A stretch of 64,000 bases of DNA. It comes from Clostridiales bacterium (GTDB taxonomy: Bacteria; Bacillota; Clostridia; Christensenellales; Borkfalkiaceae). Positions 47,407 through 57,238 of the stretch are shown piece after piece. The translations under genes and the position numbers were made by a program. Numbering within the stretch: the stretch's first letter is position 1; the number at the start of each line of letters is the position of its first letter. The stretch lies in assembly GCA_015069465.1 (NCBI GenBank), contig SVIO01000001.1:1-64000 (forward strand), written 5' to 3'. Under the pieces are notes generated by a model that worked only from the letters and a program-made list of their open reading frames with translations, was not told the DNA's origin and did not search any database.

Positions 47407-47502
47407 AATACACGCCCCATTTTGCTAATATATATAAAATATATCACTTTTTTTTGCCAAAGTCAAACAATTATCCAAAAAACAACTTTCTAAAACTGCA
47501 AA

Positions 47503-47568
47503 TGTTGATTTTTCGGTAATAATTTGTTGATTTTTCTTATTGCTATTTTGGGGCAATTCTTGTAAAAT
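47503..47568 (+). promoter_or_regulatory. AraC-type direct-repeat operator and importer promoter
   Basis: TGTTGATTTTTC occurs at 47503-47514 and again at 47525-47536, a 22-bp period (two helical turns), typical of AraC-family sites. The second copy ends 3 bp before a promoter TTGCTA (47540-47545), 17 bp, TAAAAT (47563-47568). This class II-like layout fits activation by the divergent regulator. Confidence 0.65.
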
Positions 47569-47621
47569 ATTCAAGGAATAATTTTAAGCATTACGATGCG
47601 ATAAAGAAAAGGAGAGAAAAA

Positions 47622-49610
47622 ATGAAGAAAATTATTGCACTACTTATTGCTTTCGTTATGGTCTTCAGCCTTAGCGGATGTGGCAAGAAAGAAACTCGTG
47701 ACAAGAACAAAATTTACCTTGATTTTGAAATTGTTGACAACGGTTACGGTTATCAATGGTTAAAAGACGCTTGTCGTGAATTCGAAGAACTTGTTAAAGA
47801 CAAAGATTACGATGGCGAAGAAGGTTCTAAAAAGCCTGGCGTTGTTTGTAAGGTTGTACCTAAAGACGGTAGTTTGACTGCTCTTGACGCTATGCAGAGA
47901 AGTGGTACTGAAGTATTCTTTGGTGGCGGTTCTGCAAGCAACTTGGTTCGTACAGGTAACTTACTTGACATCACAGATGTTCTAAACGAAGAAAACTATG
48001 ATGGTGGAACAACATCAATCGTTGAAATGATGTATCCCGAATCTATTCCACTAACCACAGTAACAAACCAAAACACTGGCGAAACAAGGTTCTATACTAT
48101 TCCAACATACGAAATTTACAGTGGTATGACATACGACAAAGATAAATTTGATGAATTCGGCTTCTACTTTGCAAAAGATAGTTCTGTAGGTACTGATTAC
48201 TATGATGACGTGACAGGTGAATATGTTTATTTCGTTAACGAAGGCGATTTGAATGTTGCAAATAGGTCTTGTGGCCCTGATGGTATAGATGGAACATACG
48301 ACGATGGTATGCCATCATCTTTAGTTGAATTGATTCAATTATACAGTTATATGGCCTATAATGGTGTAACACCACTTCAAATTCCTGGTCAATATTTATA
48401 TGAAGCAGACTTTGCAACAGAAGGCTTGTATACAGCACTTATGGGTGCAACGGGTGCAAGAACAACATTTGACTTTACTGGTGAAGTAGATATTGTTAAG
48501 CAATTTAGGACAGACGATTATGCTTTCAAAAATTCAGATGGTAATGCTTATTTAGAAGACTTCTATATGCCTGTTGTTGAAACTGTTGAAGTTACTGAAG
48601 AAACAGGTTACTATACAACATGGTCTGTTGAAAGATATTATGCATTGACTCTTATGAACATCTGTAAAAAACAAGGTTGGTTTGCAGATGGTGCTAACCC
48701 AGACGTAGATTCAACATCACACAACGTATCACAATTTAGATTTATCTCTGGTGGTTACAACGATGGTGTTGGTGGTCAAGCAAAAAGAGTTGGTACAATG
48801 TCAACGGGTTCATATTGGTATAACGAATCATTGAACTCATTTACAAACTTTGATGACTTCTATATTTATAACCCAAGTGTTGAGTATAGAAATCTTTGTT
48901 GGATGCCACTTCCTGTAAACATCTTTACATCTGTTACAGGTGAAGAAGGTGAAGTTGAAACATGTATCGGCACAATGGAAAGCACAAAGGGTGAAGTTCA
49001 AGCAATTTCTCAAGCTCACGCAAACTGCGTATATTTCAATGATAATGTTAGAAATGATGCTGCAACATACGAAGCACTTAAAGATTGGATTAGATTCTTC
49101 CACTCTAGAGAACAACTTGAAAAAACAACAATTAGAAGAGGTTTTAAGTCGGCATTAAAATATGAAGTTCGTAATTTAGACGAAATTACAAACTTTGAAG
49201 AAAGGGCTGCTTTAAAACAATTGATGATTGATAGTTCATGGATGGACTTTGATGATCAAGGTAACGTTGTTTGGGAAAGTTTCTATAAACTTCTTGCTGA
49301 TTATGTTGACCAATCATTTGTTGTAAGATTTTCTGCTAATAACGATACTTTCTTAAGCAATATTGGCGACCAATCTCCATTTAAGAGAGGTGAAAACTCA
49401 TCTGTATGTTATGCGGGTGGTAAAATATATGTTAAGAGTTTATACCAAGATTCGGCTGATAACGCAATGAAATGTTTTGTAAGAACAATGTTAGATTATA
49501 ATGATTGGGACGGTGTTTACAAGGGTAATTTAGCTCCAGCAAAAATAAAAAGTTCTGTTGATAATATTGATATTGGTTGGGGCGGATATTTCCCAGCAGT
49601 TCCAAACTAA
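47622..49610 (+). CDS. ABC importer solute-binding lipoprotein
   Basis: A 662-residue extracellular substrate-binding protein of the sugar (family 1, LplA-like) type. Signal peptide with lipobox LSGC at residues about 17-20 (Cys20 lipidated). The body is periplasmic-binding-protein-like with an acidic, aromatic-rich surface and a C-terminal NWGG-type end (DIGWGGYFPAVPN). It is longer than most (usually about 450-560), suggesting a large oligosaccharide ligand. First gene of the operon with AAAGGAGAG site. Confidence 0.8.
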   Translation: MKKIIALLIAFVMVFSLSGCGKKETRDKNKIYLDFEIVDNGYGYQWLKDACREFEELVKDKDYDGEEGSKKPGVVCKVVPKDGSLTALDAMQRSGTEVFFGGGSASNLVRTGNLLDITDVLNEENYDGGTTSIVEMMYPESIPLTTVTNQNTGETRFYTIPTYEIYSGMTYDKDKFDEFGFYFAKDSSVGTDYYDDVTGEYVYFVNEGDLNVANRSCGPDGIDGTYDDGMPSSLVELIQLYSYMAYNGVTPLQIPGQYLYEADFATEGLYTALMGATGARTTFDFTGEVDIVKQFRTDDYAFKNSDGNAYLEDFYMPVVETVEVTEETGYYTTWSVERYYALTLMNICKKQGWFADGANPDVDSTSHNVSQFRFISGGYNDGVGGQAKRVGTMSTGSYWYNESLNSFTNFDDFYIYNPSVEYRNLCWMPLPVNIFTSVTGEEGEVETCIGTMESTKGEVQAISQAHANCVYFNDNVRNDAATYEALKDWIRFFHSREQLEKTTIRRGFKSALKYEVRNLDEITNFEERAALKQLMIDSSWMDFDDQGNVVWESFYKLLADYVDQSFVVRFSANNDTFLSNIGDQSPFKRGENSSVCYAGGKIYVKSLYQDSADNAMKCFVRTMLDYNDWDGVYKGNLAPAKIKSSVDNIDIGWGGYFPAVPN

Positions 49611-49622
49611 AGGTGAAACAAG

Positions 49623-50582
49623 ATGGAAAATACAAACGTAATTACTAATGATGGCATGCTAACCGAAAACGGTGGCATGCCACAAGAAAAAGCACCAAAA
49701 GAAAAGAATCAGATTGCTTCAAGACAAAGGAAAAGACTTATATTCTATATATGTATGTTAATTTTCCCTTTGCTTAACTTCTCTGTTTTCTACGTGTATG
49801 TTAACTTAGACATGTTTAAGTTAGCATTTATGCACTACGAGTTGGACCCAAGTGGTGTTGGTTACTTAGGCACTTTTGTTTGGTTCGAAAACTTTGAATA
49901 TGTTGTAAACTTTATTAGTACAAGAATGCACATGGTTACAATGTCAATGTCTTTCTATTTTTATACATTGGTTTGTATGCCTATCGCTGTTATATTCTCA
50001 TACTACATATATAAAGGATATCCAGCAGCAAACTTCTTTAGAGTTGTTTTATACTTGCCATCAATCTTCTCTGGTGTTGTTATGGTAATGTTATACCAAT
50101 ATTTGTTTAGATATGTTTTCAGAACTGAACTTTTATTAGGACATATTCTATTCTATAATGTATGGGCAAGTTTTGGTATGAACATCATCATGTACACAGG
50201 TGCAATGTGTGGTATCAACACTTCAATTCCAGAATCAGCAAGCCTTGACGGTGCAACTGCAATTCAGGAATTCTGGTATATTACAATACCAATGATATTC
50301 CCAACAATTAGAACTTTCCTTGTTATGGGTATTGTTCACTTGTTTACAAACAGTGCTAACTTATATACTTTCTATGGAAATTCTTCTCCACTTAGACCAT
50401 TAGGTTATTGGATGACAGTTGAAAAACTCGATGGTTCTTTAGTATCACGTGCTATAGACCCTGAAAACCATATGAATTATCCACAATTATCAGCACTCGG
50501 TGTTATAATTACAGTTGCGACATTGCCTGTAACTCTTATTATTCGTCGTTTGCTTGAGAAATATGGACCAAGTGAAGACTAA
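49623..50582 (+). CDS. ABC sugar permease 1 (LplB-like)
   Basis: A 319-residue inner-membrane permease with six membrane segments after a polar N terminus of about 35 residues. The EAA loop ASLDGATAIQEFWYITIPMI lies near 203-222, where it docks to the ATPase. 12 bp after the binding-protein gene with AGGTGAAAC. Pairs with the following permease. Confidence 0.85.
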   Translation: MENTNVITNDGMLTENGGMPQEKAPKEKNQIASRQRKRLIFYICMLIFPLLNFSVFYVYVNLDMFKLAFMHYELDPSGVGYLGTFVWFENFEYVVNFISTRMHMVTMSMSFYFYTLVCMPIAVIFSYYIYKGYPAANFFRVVLYLPSIFSGVVMVMLYQYLFRYVFRTELLLGHILFYNVWASFGMNIIMYTGAMCGINTSIPESASLDGATAIQEFWYITIPMIFPTIRTFLVMGIVHLFTNSANLYTFYGNSSPLRPLGYWMTVEKLDGSLVSRAIDPENHMNYPQLSALGVIITVATLPVTLIIRRLLEKYGPSED

Positions 50583-50596
50583 GGAGGGTGATTATT

Positions 50597-51604
50597 ATGG
50601 ATAAAATTGATATTAAAAAATTAGCTAAAAAACAAACTAAATCTAGGGTTACTGCATATGCAATTATCGTAGGTACAATTTTAATCATTTATACACTTTC
50701 AATGGCATACATTGTTGGTTGGGGCTTTATGAACACATTTAAAACTCCAACACAATTCGGTGCACAACCTGCGGCTTTGCCTGATTTATCATTGTTCCAA
50801 CAATATGGTGTTCCTGGTCCTGAAAAGGGTGTAAGATATTATGATATTTTTGCTAACTATAAAGTAATGTTCGCTTCATTGAGTTACGAACAAGAAATAT
50901 CATATATTACAGGTATTTTCAACCAAAAAGAAGTTTACAACTATATCAATGTAAGTGGTTTTGAAGCGTTCTTAACTTTCTTATGGAACTCTGCACTTAC
51001 AATGTTTGCTGGTACATTCTTACCATTATACTTATGTTGTATTATGGGTTATCTAACAGTTAACTATAAATATAAATTTAGTGGCTTTATATATGCACTT
51101 GTTTTATTCACGATGATTATTCCAATCATTGGTTCAGGTTCATCTATGCTTAACCTACAACAATCTCTTGGTATTTATGACAATATGATTGGCTTCTTTA
51201 TTTGGAACTGTCAATTTACATCTATGTACTTCCTTATTATGTTCTCATTCTTCCAAGGTTTGTCAACAACATATTTTGAAGCAGCAGAAATTGATGGTGC
51301 ATCACAATTAAGAATGATTATTGCTATTGCTATACCAATGGCAAATACAATGATATGGGCAGGTATCGTTTCACTCCTTGTTACAACATGGAATGACTAT
51401 ATGACTCCACTTACATACTTGCCATCATATCCAACACTAGCTTTCGGTATATTCCGTAATACTAGAGTTGTTAAGAGCATTAAGTCAAATGAGCCAGCAA
51501 AAATTGCTGCACTATTTGTGCTTGCTCTTCCAGCAGTTGTGTTCTTCACAGCATTTAGAAAGAAATTGATGGGTAATATTTCTATCGGTGGTATTAAGGG
51601 ATAA
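50597..51604 (+). CDS. ABC sugar permease 2 (YtcP-like)
   Basis: A 335-residue permease with six membrane segments. The EAA loop EAAEIDGASQLRMIIAIAIP is near 215-234, and the C terminus ends ...NISIGGIKG, typical of carbohydrate-uptake-1 permeases. A GTG start at 50588 would overlap the Shine-Dalgarno AAGGAGGGTG (50581-50590), so I choose ATG 50597. No ATPase gene follows; a shared MsmX-type ATPase encoded elsewhere is expected. Confidence 0.85.
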   Translation: MDKIDIKKLAKKQTKSRVTAYAIIVGTILIIYTLSMAYIVGWGFMNTFKTPTQFGAQPAALPDLSLFQQYGVPGPEKGVRYYDIFANYKVMFASLSYEQEISYITGIFNQKEVYNYINVSGFEAFLTFLWNSALTMFAGTFLPLYLCCIMGYLTVNYKYKFSGFIYALVLFTMIIPIIGSGSSMLNLQQSLGIYDNMIGFFIWNCQFTSMYFLIMFSFFQGLSTTYFEAAEIDGASQLRMIIAIAIPMANTMIWAGIVSLLVTTWNDYMTPLTYLPSYPTLAFGIFRNTRVVKSIKSNEPAKIAALFVLALPAVVFFTAFRKKLMGNISIGGIKG

Positions 51605-51621
51605 GACTACAGGAGGTCGTT

Positions 51622-54600
51622 ATGACATTAAAACTTAAAAGAATACTAATTTCTATACTTTGCATTCTTTTTTGTGTGTGTGGTACAGTTGCATTGAAAC
51701 TCAATGCAACTAATTCCACTTTCAAAGCAAGTGCAGATGTTATAGAAATTGACATACCTGAAATACAAGATTTTTATAAACTTAGTAGTAGGGCGACTTT
51801 TCCTTCATCTGTAGAGACAAAGGTTAATCCTGATGATGCAGATTCTCCAATGATTACTGCAACTAATGGTCTCCTTTATTATCCAGATGGAAAAGCATAT
51901 CCTGTTTTTGAAAACAAAGTTTTTGCACTAAATCTTCAAGGTACATATAAATTAAGATACTTTGCTGAATACCAAAACGAACAAATTATCGTTGAAACAG
52001 AGTTTTTGGCAACTGATAACCTATATGGTTTATCTTCAGAAAACTCAAGTTTTATTGATTATGCAACCGATGAGTATCTTCAAGACCAAATGACTAACAA
52101 TGGTTATGAACCAGCATCTTACGATGCTCACAATATCAACGACACAAAGTTGACTCATAGTGGTAATCAAGCATTGTCAGTAAACTTAGAAGAAGGCACA
52201 CAATTTATATACTCAAGACCAGTTGATTTAAGGAACATTGATGATAATGGTTTATCTAACATTATCTCTTTTGAACCTCGTGCTGAAGACTGGGATTATG
52301 TTAATAGTAAATGGGTTGCTCAAGGCGCTGTTGCTAGATATCTTGTTATCAAATTAACTGACTGTTATGACCCAACAAGATATATTGAATTGATTGTTTC
52401 AACTCCACAATCTACTTCTGCTGCAGCATTAACTGCAACTCCATATGTTAGAGCACGTACAGATTCTTTCCAACAAGACTATGGTTTATGGTCAGTTGCT
52501 AGTTCTGAAGAACACATAGCAAAATATCCTACCACAGGTAGCACAAACGTTAGTGGTGTGCCAAATAAGGTATTGACATACCCAGAAGGAAGACGTGTTG
52601 CTTGGACTACACAGAATGAAAATGTATGGCACTATGGTGGCTCTGTTGGTGGCTTTAGTCATAGCAAAACTGATAAGGCGTGGATTAACCTAAAATATGA
52701 TAATGAAACATCAACTGTTTATGCTTCAACAACAGATATCACTGGCGTTGAATCAACCCCAACACCATTTACTGATTTCTTTAATGAAGTATTGTATCCT
52801 GTTAGTTCTGACTCTATCTATTCAACAGGTGGATTTAGACCTTTCACAACAGGTGAAGTTTATGTTTCAATCAGTTATGAAAAATATAAAGAAAGTTCAA
52901 CTGCTCGTGTAGACGTATTTAGCATTGGTGATACAACTTTTGCAGACCTTTTTGACCAAGAAGGTTTTGACCCAGAATTGGGTGCAGAACAACACAAATA
53001 CGTTGACAATATTGCACCTTTAATCAATGTTGACTTTACACCAACATTAAATGGTGGTGCTTTTGTTGCAATAGGTGAAAAATTTGTTGTTCCATCTGCA
53101 CAGGCTTATGATATTGCTTTAACTGGTGATTGCAAAGTTAGTGCATGGCAAAATTATGGCACCGATTATCAACTTTTTGTTCCTATTGTAGATGGCAAAA
53201 TTACTATTAGTTCTGCCGATACATATCATATTGTTTATGAGGCTCAAGATAAAGCCGGAAATGTTGCTAAAAAAGTTATCAAGGTTTTCGGTTCTAATAA
53301 GTCAAATAATACAATTTTATTAGAACAAAATGTTGATCAATTTGCAAATATTAAAGCAGGTGCGATAAATACCTTTGTCGCTCCATCTTCAATCGAGAGT
53401 CTTAATATCGGTGAAGATTATAATCAACAAACAAAAGAACAATTAAAATTAAAAATAGAAATTACTTCTAGTTTTGAAAACATTGTTCTTGCAGACTTAG
53501 TTGGTCTTGATGCAATTCAAGATTTCTTAAGTTCTGAAACTAAGTATAGATTAAATTATGCAGGAAAATATCAAATTAAATATTACTTAGCAGATAACGC
53601 TTACAATAACTATGATAATCCAATTTCATATGAGTTTGATGTCGTTGCTTCTGATATAAAAGCTATTTATGATGAACCATTTATGTATAGACATTATATA
53701 AAAGGTGCAAAATATGACTTTGATAAAATAACTGCTTATGAATTTTCTACAGGTAAACCTGTAAAAGCTAACGATGCTGAATTGTGGATTAAATATGACG
53801 GTGGTTCATATGTAAAACAAGATAGTGTTTATGGCGTTCAAATCAGTGGTAACCAAACACTTCAAGCAAAGTATGTATATGGTGGTGCAGAAGTAGAAAC
53901 AGGTGTATATCCTATCGTTACTACTAGAGTAGAAGGCACAAGAGACGTTCTTCTTGCCGATTACTTTGTAGGTAACTTTACTGTTCCTGAATTAAAACCA
54001 GATGGTAAACCATTAAATGATTTACTTTTTGTTTCAAACACAGCAACAGGCAATAATACACTTCAATACATTCTTCCATTAAATATTTCAAACTTTGGTA
54101 TTACATACAGAATAAATGATGACAGTGCCGATTTTGGTGGTATTAAAATTACATTAACTGATATTTATAATGCAGATAATAAACTTTCTATATACTCTTA
54201 TAAATCAGGTGTTAAATATTATGTTCAATACAACCAAGAATCTCCTAGAGAATTAGGTGCATCATTTGTTGGTGGAGATGTTGACGTTTCATTTGCATTA
54301 AATGTACAAACAATTACAGTATCTGGACTTACTGGATTTATTACAGCAAACACAAACTTTACATCTACTAGTGCATACTTAGATATCGAACTTTGCGATA
54401 TCACAGGTAATGCTGGTGTTACAATTAAAAAACTTAGTTCGTTTGGTTCTAACCTTCAAAAGAAATACCGTGATAGAAATGCACCTACATTTGCAGGTAC
54501 GCTTCCAACAGGTACATATAAGGTTGGTGACACAATAACAGTTACTCCAGCGATATTTGCTGATGATACTTGTATCATCTTAAAAAATAATACAACACTT

Positions 54601-55095
54601 TCAGTAAAACTCGGTAATAGTTATATAAGGGCTGATGATGGTACATTGTTAGATGGTACTCAAGACCCATCTATTGCTTATAACATTACATTTAATAACA
54701 CTAATGCATTAGGCAAATACACTGTTCAATATACTGCTGTAGATAATTATGGCAACAGCATTTCACCGATGGCAAACTTCACGGTAAAAGATGATGTTGC
54801 ACCAGAAATTACTTTTAGTGGTTCGATTAAAGAAGATGTAATTGTTTATGCAAAACCTGGTTACAAGGTTAACCTTAAATTCACAATGACAGACAATGTT
54901 ACACCAACAGAGTCTTTGACATTTAAAGTTTTCATATTTAACACACATACAGCAAGCATGTATGCTGTTTCAGAAAAGTCATTTAAGTTAAACTATATTG
55001 GCACATATGAAATTAGCGTTGCTTGTTACGATGCTGATGATAATGTAGCAATAAAGACATTTACTGTTGTAATTTCATACGAGGGGGCTAAATAA
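51622..55095 (+). CDS. Large secreted beta-rich protein
   Basis: A 1157-residue protein with a signal peptide (basic start, hydrophobic residues about 7-28), followed by beta-rich domains. Ig/HYR-like blocks are seen near 500-555 (TYHIVYEAQDKAGNVAKK) and in the last 180 residues (KYTVQYTAVDNYGNSIS, then a similar final block ending in a VAIKTF strand). The middle (about 120-450 and 760-960) has tryptophan/tyrosine-rich, lectin-like sandwiches. No catalytic motif, LPXTG, SLH or dockerin is visible, so it is probably a secreted glycan-binding protein. AGGAGGTCG site; coupled with the DUF4838 gene. Confidence 0.65.
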   Translation: MTLKLKRILISILCILFCVCGTVALKLNATNSTFKASADVIEIDIPEIQDFYKLSSRATFPSSVETKVNPDDADSPMITATNGLLYYPDGKAYPVFENKVFALNLQGTYKLRYFAEYQNEQIIVETEFLATDNLYGLSSENSSFIDYATDEYLQDQMTNNGYEPASYDAHNINDTKLTHSGNQALSVNLEEGTQFIYSRPVDLRNIDDNGLSNIISFEPRAEDWDYVNSKWVAQGAVARYLVIKLTDCYDPTRYIELIVSTPQSTSAAALTATPYVRARTDSFQQDYGLWSVASSEEHIAKYPTTGSTNVSGVPNKVLTYPEGRRVAWTTQNENVWHYGGSVGGFSHSKTDKAWINLKYDNETSTVYASTTDITGVESTPTPFTDFFNEVLYPVSSDSIYSTGGFRPFTTGEVYVSISYEKYKESSTARVDVFSIGDTTFADLFDQEGFDPELGAEQHKYVDNIAPLINVDFTPTLNGGAFVAIGEKFVVPSAQAYDIALTGDCKVSAWQNYGTDYQLFVPIVDGKITISSADTYHIVYEAQDKAGNVAKKVIKVFGSNKSNNTILLEQNVDQFANIKAGAINTFVAPSSIESLNIGEDYNQQTKEQLKLKIEITSSFENIVLADLVGLDAIQDFLSSETKYRLNYAGKYQIKYYLADNAYNNYDNPISYEFDVVASDIKAIYDEPFMYRHYIKGAKYDFDKITAYEFSTGKPVKANDAELWIKYDGGSYVKQDSVYGVQISGNQTLQAKYVYGGAEVETGVYPIVTTRVEGTRDVLLADYFVGNFTVPELKPDGKPLNDLLFVSNTATGNNTLQYILPLNISNFGITYRINDDSADFGGIKITLTDIYNADNKLSIYSYKSGVKYYVQYNQESPRELGASFVGGDVDVSFALNVQTITVSGLTGFITANTNFTSTSAYLDIELCDITGNAGVTIKKLSSFGSNLQKKYRDRNAPTFAGTLPTGTYKVGDTITVTPAIFADDTCIILKNNTTLSVKLGNSYIRADDGTLLDGTQDPSIAYNITFNNTNALGKYTVQYTAVDNYGNSISPMANFTVKDDVAPEITFSGSIKEDVIVYAKPGYKVNLKFTMTDNVTPTESLTFKVFIFNTHTASMYAVSEKSFKLNYIGTYEISVACYDADDNVAIKTFTVVISYEGAK

Positions 55096-55097
55096 TT

Positions 55098-57206
55098 ATG
55101 AAAAAGATTATTAAAACTTTAATATTATCTTTCCTTGTTTTGACAACTGCTATGTCAACTGCATTTACAAGAACTGCAAGTGCAGAAGTGTTTACAGATG
55201 CAAACGATATTTATCAAGGAACACACATATTTACTGCTCCAGAAGTAGAAGATGAACGTTACATTATGAAAGATGGTGAGTTTTTATACACTCTTGTAGT
55301 GGCTGAAAACCCAACACCAAGAGAAGTTGTTGCAAGAGACGAGTTTTCTCTTTTACTAAAGAGAGCAACAGGAATTGTAGCCACTGTAATTACTGATGAT
55401 AAAATTACAAGCTATAACCCAACTTCAAAATATATTTCTATTGGTCAAACAAAATTGCTTGAACTTGCAGGTGTATCAATTAACACTGCAGAGCTTAAGA
55501 CAAATGGCGTAAGGATTATCACAAAAGATGACAACATTTTCCTTACAGGTGGTGTTGCTGACGGTGCATTAAACGCTGTTTATGATTTCTTTAATATTTG
55601 TTTTGATTTCGAATGGTATTCAAGAAACAACTTATACATAAACGATACTATCAAAACATTAAAACTTAGAAATTTTGATGTAACAGATATTCCTGATGTA
55701 AATACACACCAAATCACTTATGGTCCAATGTCAAAGAGTGTTGATACACTCACCATTTACGATAAAAAGGCACTGGCGTCACCAAACCTTACAGATAGTG
55801 ACCTAACTAGAGATATAAACAACAAAAACAACCGTTCAAGATATAGCAAGCCAGGTCGTAGTATTTTGTTTACAGCGCATGGTAATAAATATCTTGGTGG
55901 TAAAAAGACAACATATGGTTCACAACACAATGTACTCAATATCTTTTCAAAAGATGAACCAGGCTGGGAATCAGGCTGGTGGGCAGATTCAAACAACCAA
56001 CTTTGTTGGACAGCGCATGGTGATGATGCATCATATGCAAGAATGATACAATTTGCAGTAGACCGTGTAATTAGTTACTTCAAAACATATCCACCAAATA
56101 AATACCCAGAAATGAACAGTATGATGTTTGGTGTAGAAGACGGTGGTCAAGCATGTAGATGTGCAGAGTGTGAATACAGACTTCTCATGGATGGTTCAAG
56201 GTCTGGTGCATCAATAAGATTTGTTCGTCAAGTATATGATAAACTTCGTGCATGGTTAGATGACCCAGCAAACGCTGAATGGTATCGTGAAGAGTTCAAG
56301 ATTGTTATCTTCTCTTATGGTGAAGTAAAAGAAGCCCCAGCAAGCAAGAATTCAAAAGGCGAATGGGTAGTAAACGAAGGTCTTTACGAAGACATGGAAG
56401 AATATCGTGGCAGAATGTTTGACAATCTTGTAGTTTGGAAAACATTTAACGGCCCAGCACATCTTGATATAACAACAGATTATGAAGGAATTCAATCACA
56501 TATGGATGACTTCTTAGCATGGGCAACACTCTTTGATGAAATATTTGCATGGAACTATGCAGAATTATATTTGAACAAAGCATTTTTCCAAGACTACTTG
56601 TCAAAGTGGAATACAAACATGCTAGATTTCTATCATGATATTGGCGTTGACCACATGATAACAGAGTTATGTTCACAAGGTGATGCAGTTACTCGTTGGG
56701 GTGACCTATATTACTACATGATAACAAAACTCAGTTGGGATGGCACACAATCATCAACAGAATTAATAACAAAGTTTATGAAAGCGCAATTTGGACCAGC
56801 AGCAGAAACAATGGAAAAATTGTATTATGCTCAAAAAATGAATTTCCAAAGAGCAGTAAACGATTATTATATAAAGAATAATAACACACACTTTGATATT
56901 GGCCACAAAAAATGGGATTCAACTCATTATCCATACAAAGTAATCAAGAGTTTCATAAACTATATAGAACAAGCGTACGAAGATATCGAAAGTCTAAAAA
57001 TTACAGACCCAGACATGTATGATGTATATAAAGATAGAATTGATGTAGAAGGAATAGCACATTATTATGAAATCGTAAACATTTATAATAGTGCAGAAAA
57101 GCCATATACACCAGCAGAAAAAGCAATATATCAACAAAGGGCAGTAGAACTTTTGAAGAAGAGAGATATCAGAGGTATGAATCTTAACACATTCTTGTTA
57201 TGGTAA
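55098..57206 (+). CDS. Secreted DUF4838 / alpha-glucuronidase-like protein
   Basis: A 702-residue secreted protein with a signal peptide (about 1-28). The N-terminal domain has AENPTPREVVARDEFSLLLK near residue 68, like the GH67 N-terminal/DUF4838 fold. A TIM-barrel-like DUF4838 core follows with FGVEDGGQACRCAECEYR near 350 and WNYAELYLN near 488. DUF4838 proteins occur with glycoside hydrolases of animal- or plant-glycan loci; activity on a glycan is inferred. Two bases after the previous gene, with GAGGGGGC inside its end. Confidence 0.7.
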   Translation: MKKIIKTLILSFLVLTTAMSTAFTRTASAEVFTDANDIYQGTHIFTAPEVEDERYIMKDGEFLYTLVVAENPTPREVVARDEFSLLLKRATGIVATVITDDKITSYNPTSKYISIGQTKLLELAGVSINTAELKTNGVRIITKDDNIFLTGGVADGALNAVYDFFNICFDFEWYSRNNLYINDTIKTLKLRNFDVTDIPDVNTHQITYGPMSKSVDTLTIYDKKALASPNLTDSDLTRDINNKNNRSRYSKPGRSILFTAHGNKYLGGKKTTYGSQHNVLNIFSKDEPGWESGWWADSNNQLCWTAHGDDASYARMIQFAVDRVISYFKTYPPNKYPEMNSMMFGVEDGGQACRCAECEYRLLMDGSRSGASIRFVRQVYDKLRAWLDDPANAEWYREEFKIVIFSYGEVKEAPASKNSKGEWVVNEGLYEDMEEYRGRMFDNLVVWKTFNGPAHLDITTDYEGIQSHMDDFLAWATLFDEIFAWNYAELYLNKAFFQDYLSKWNTNMLDFYHDIGVDHMITELCSQGDAVTRWGDLYYYMITKLSWDGTQSSTELITKFMKAQFGPAAETMEKLYYAQKMNFQRAVNDYYIKNNNTHFDIGHKKWDSTHYPYKVIKSFINYIEQAYEDIESLKITDPDMYDVYKDRIDVEGIAHYYEIVNIYNSAEKPYTPAEKAIYQQRAVELLKKRDIRGMNLNTFLLW

Positions 57207-57238
57207 TAACAGGGCGAGAGGCTTAAAAAGAGGTAAAT

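Noticed and set aside
50588..50596. GTG start for permease 2
   Set aside because: The GTG is part of the Shine-Dalgarno sequence that serves the ATG at 50597.
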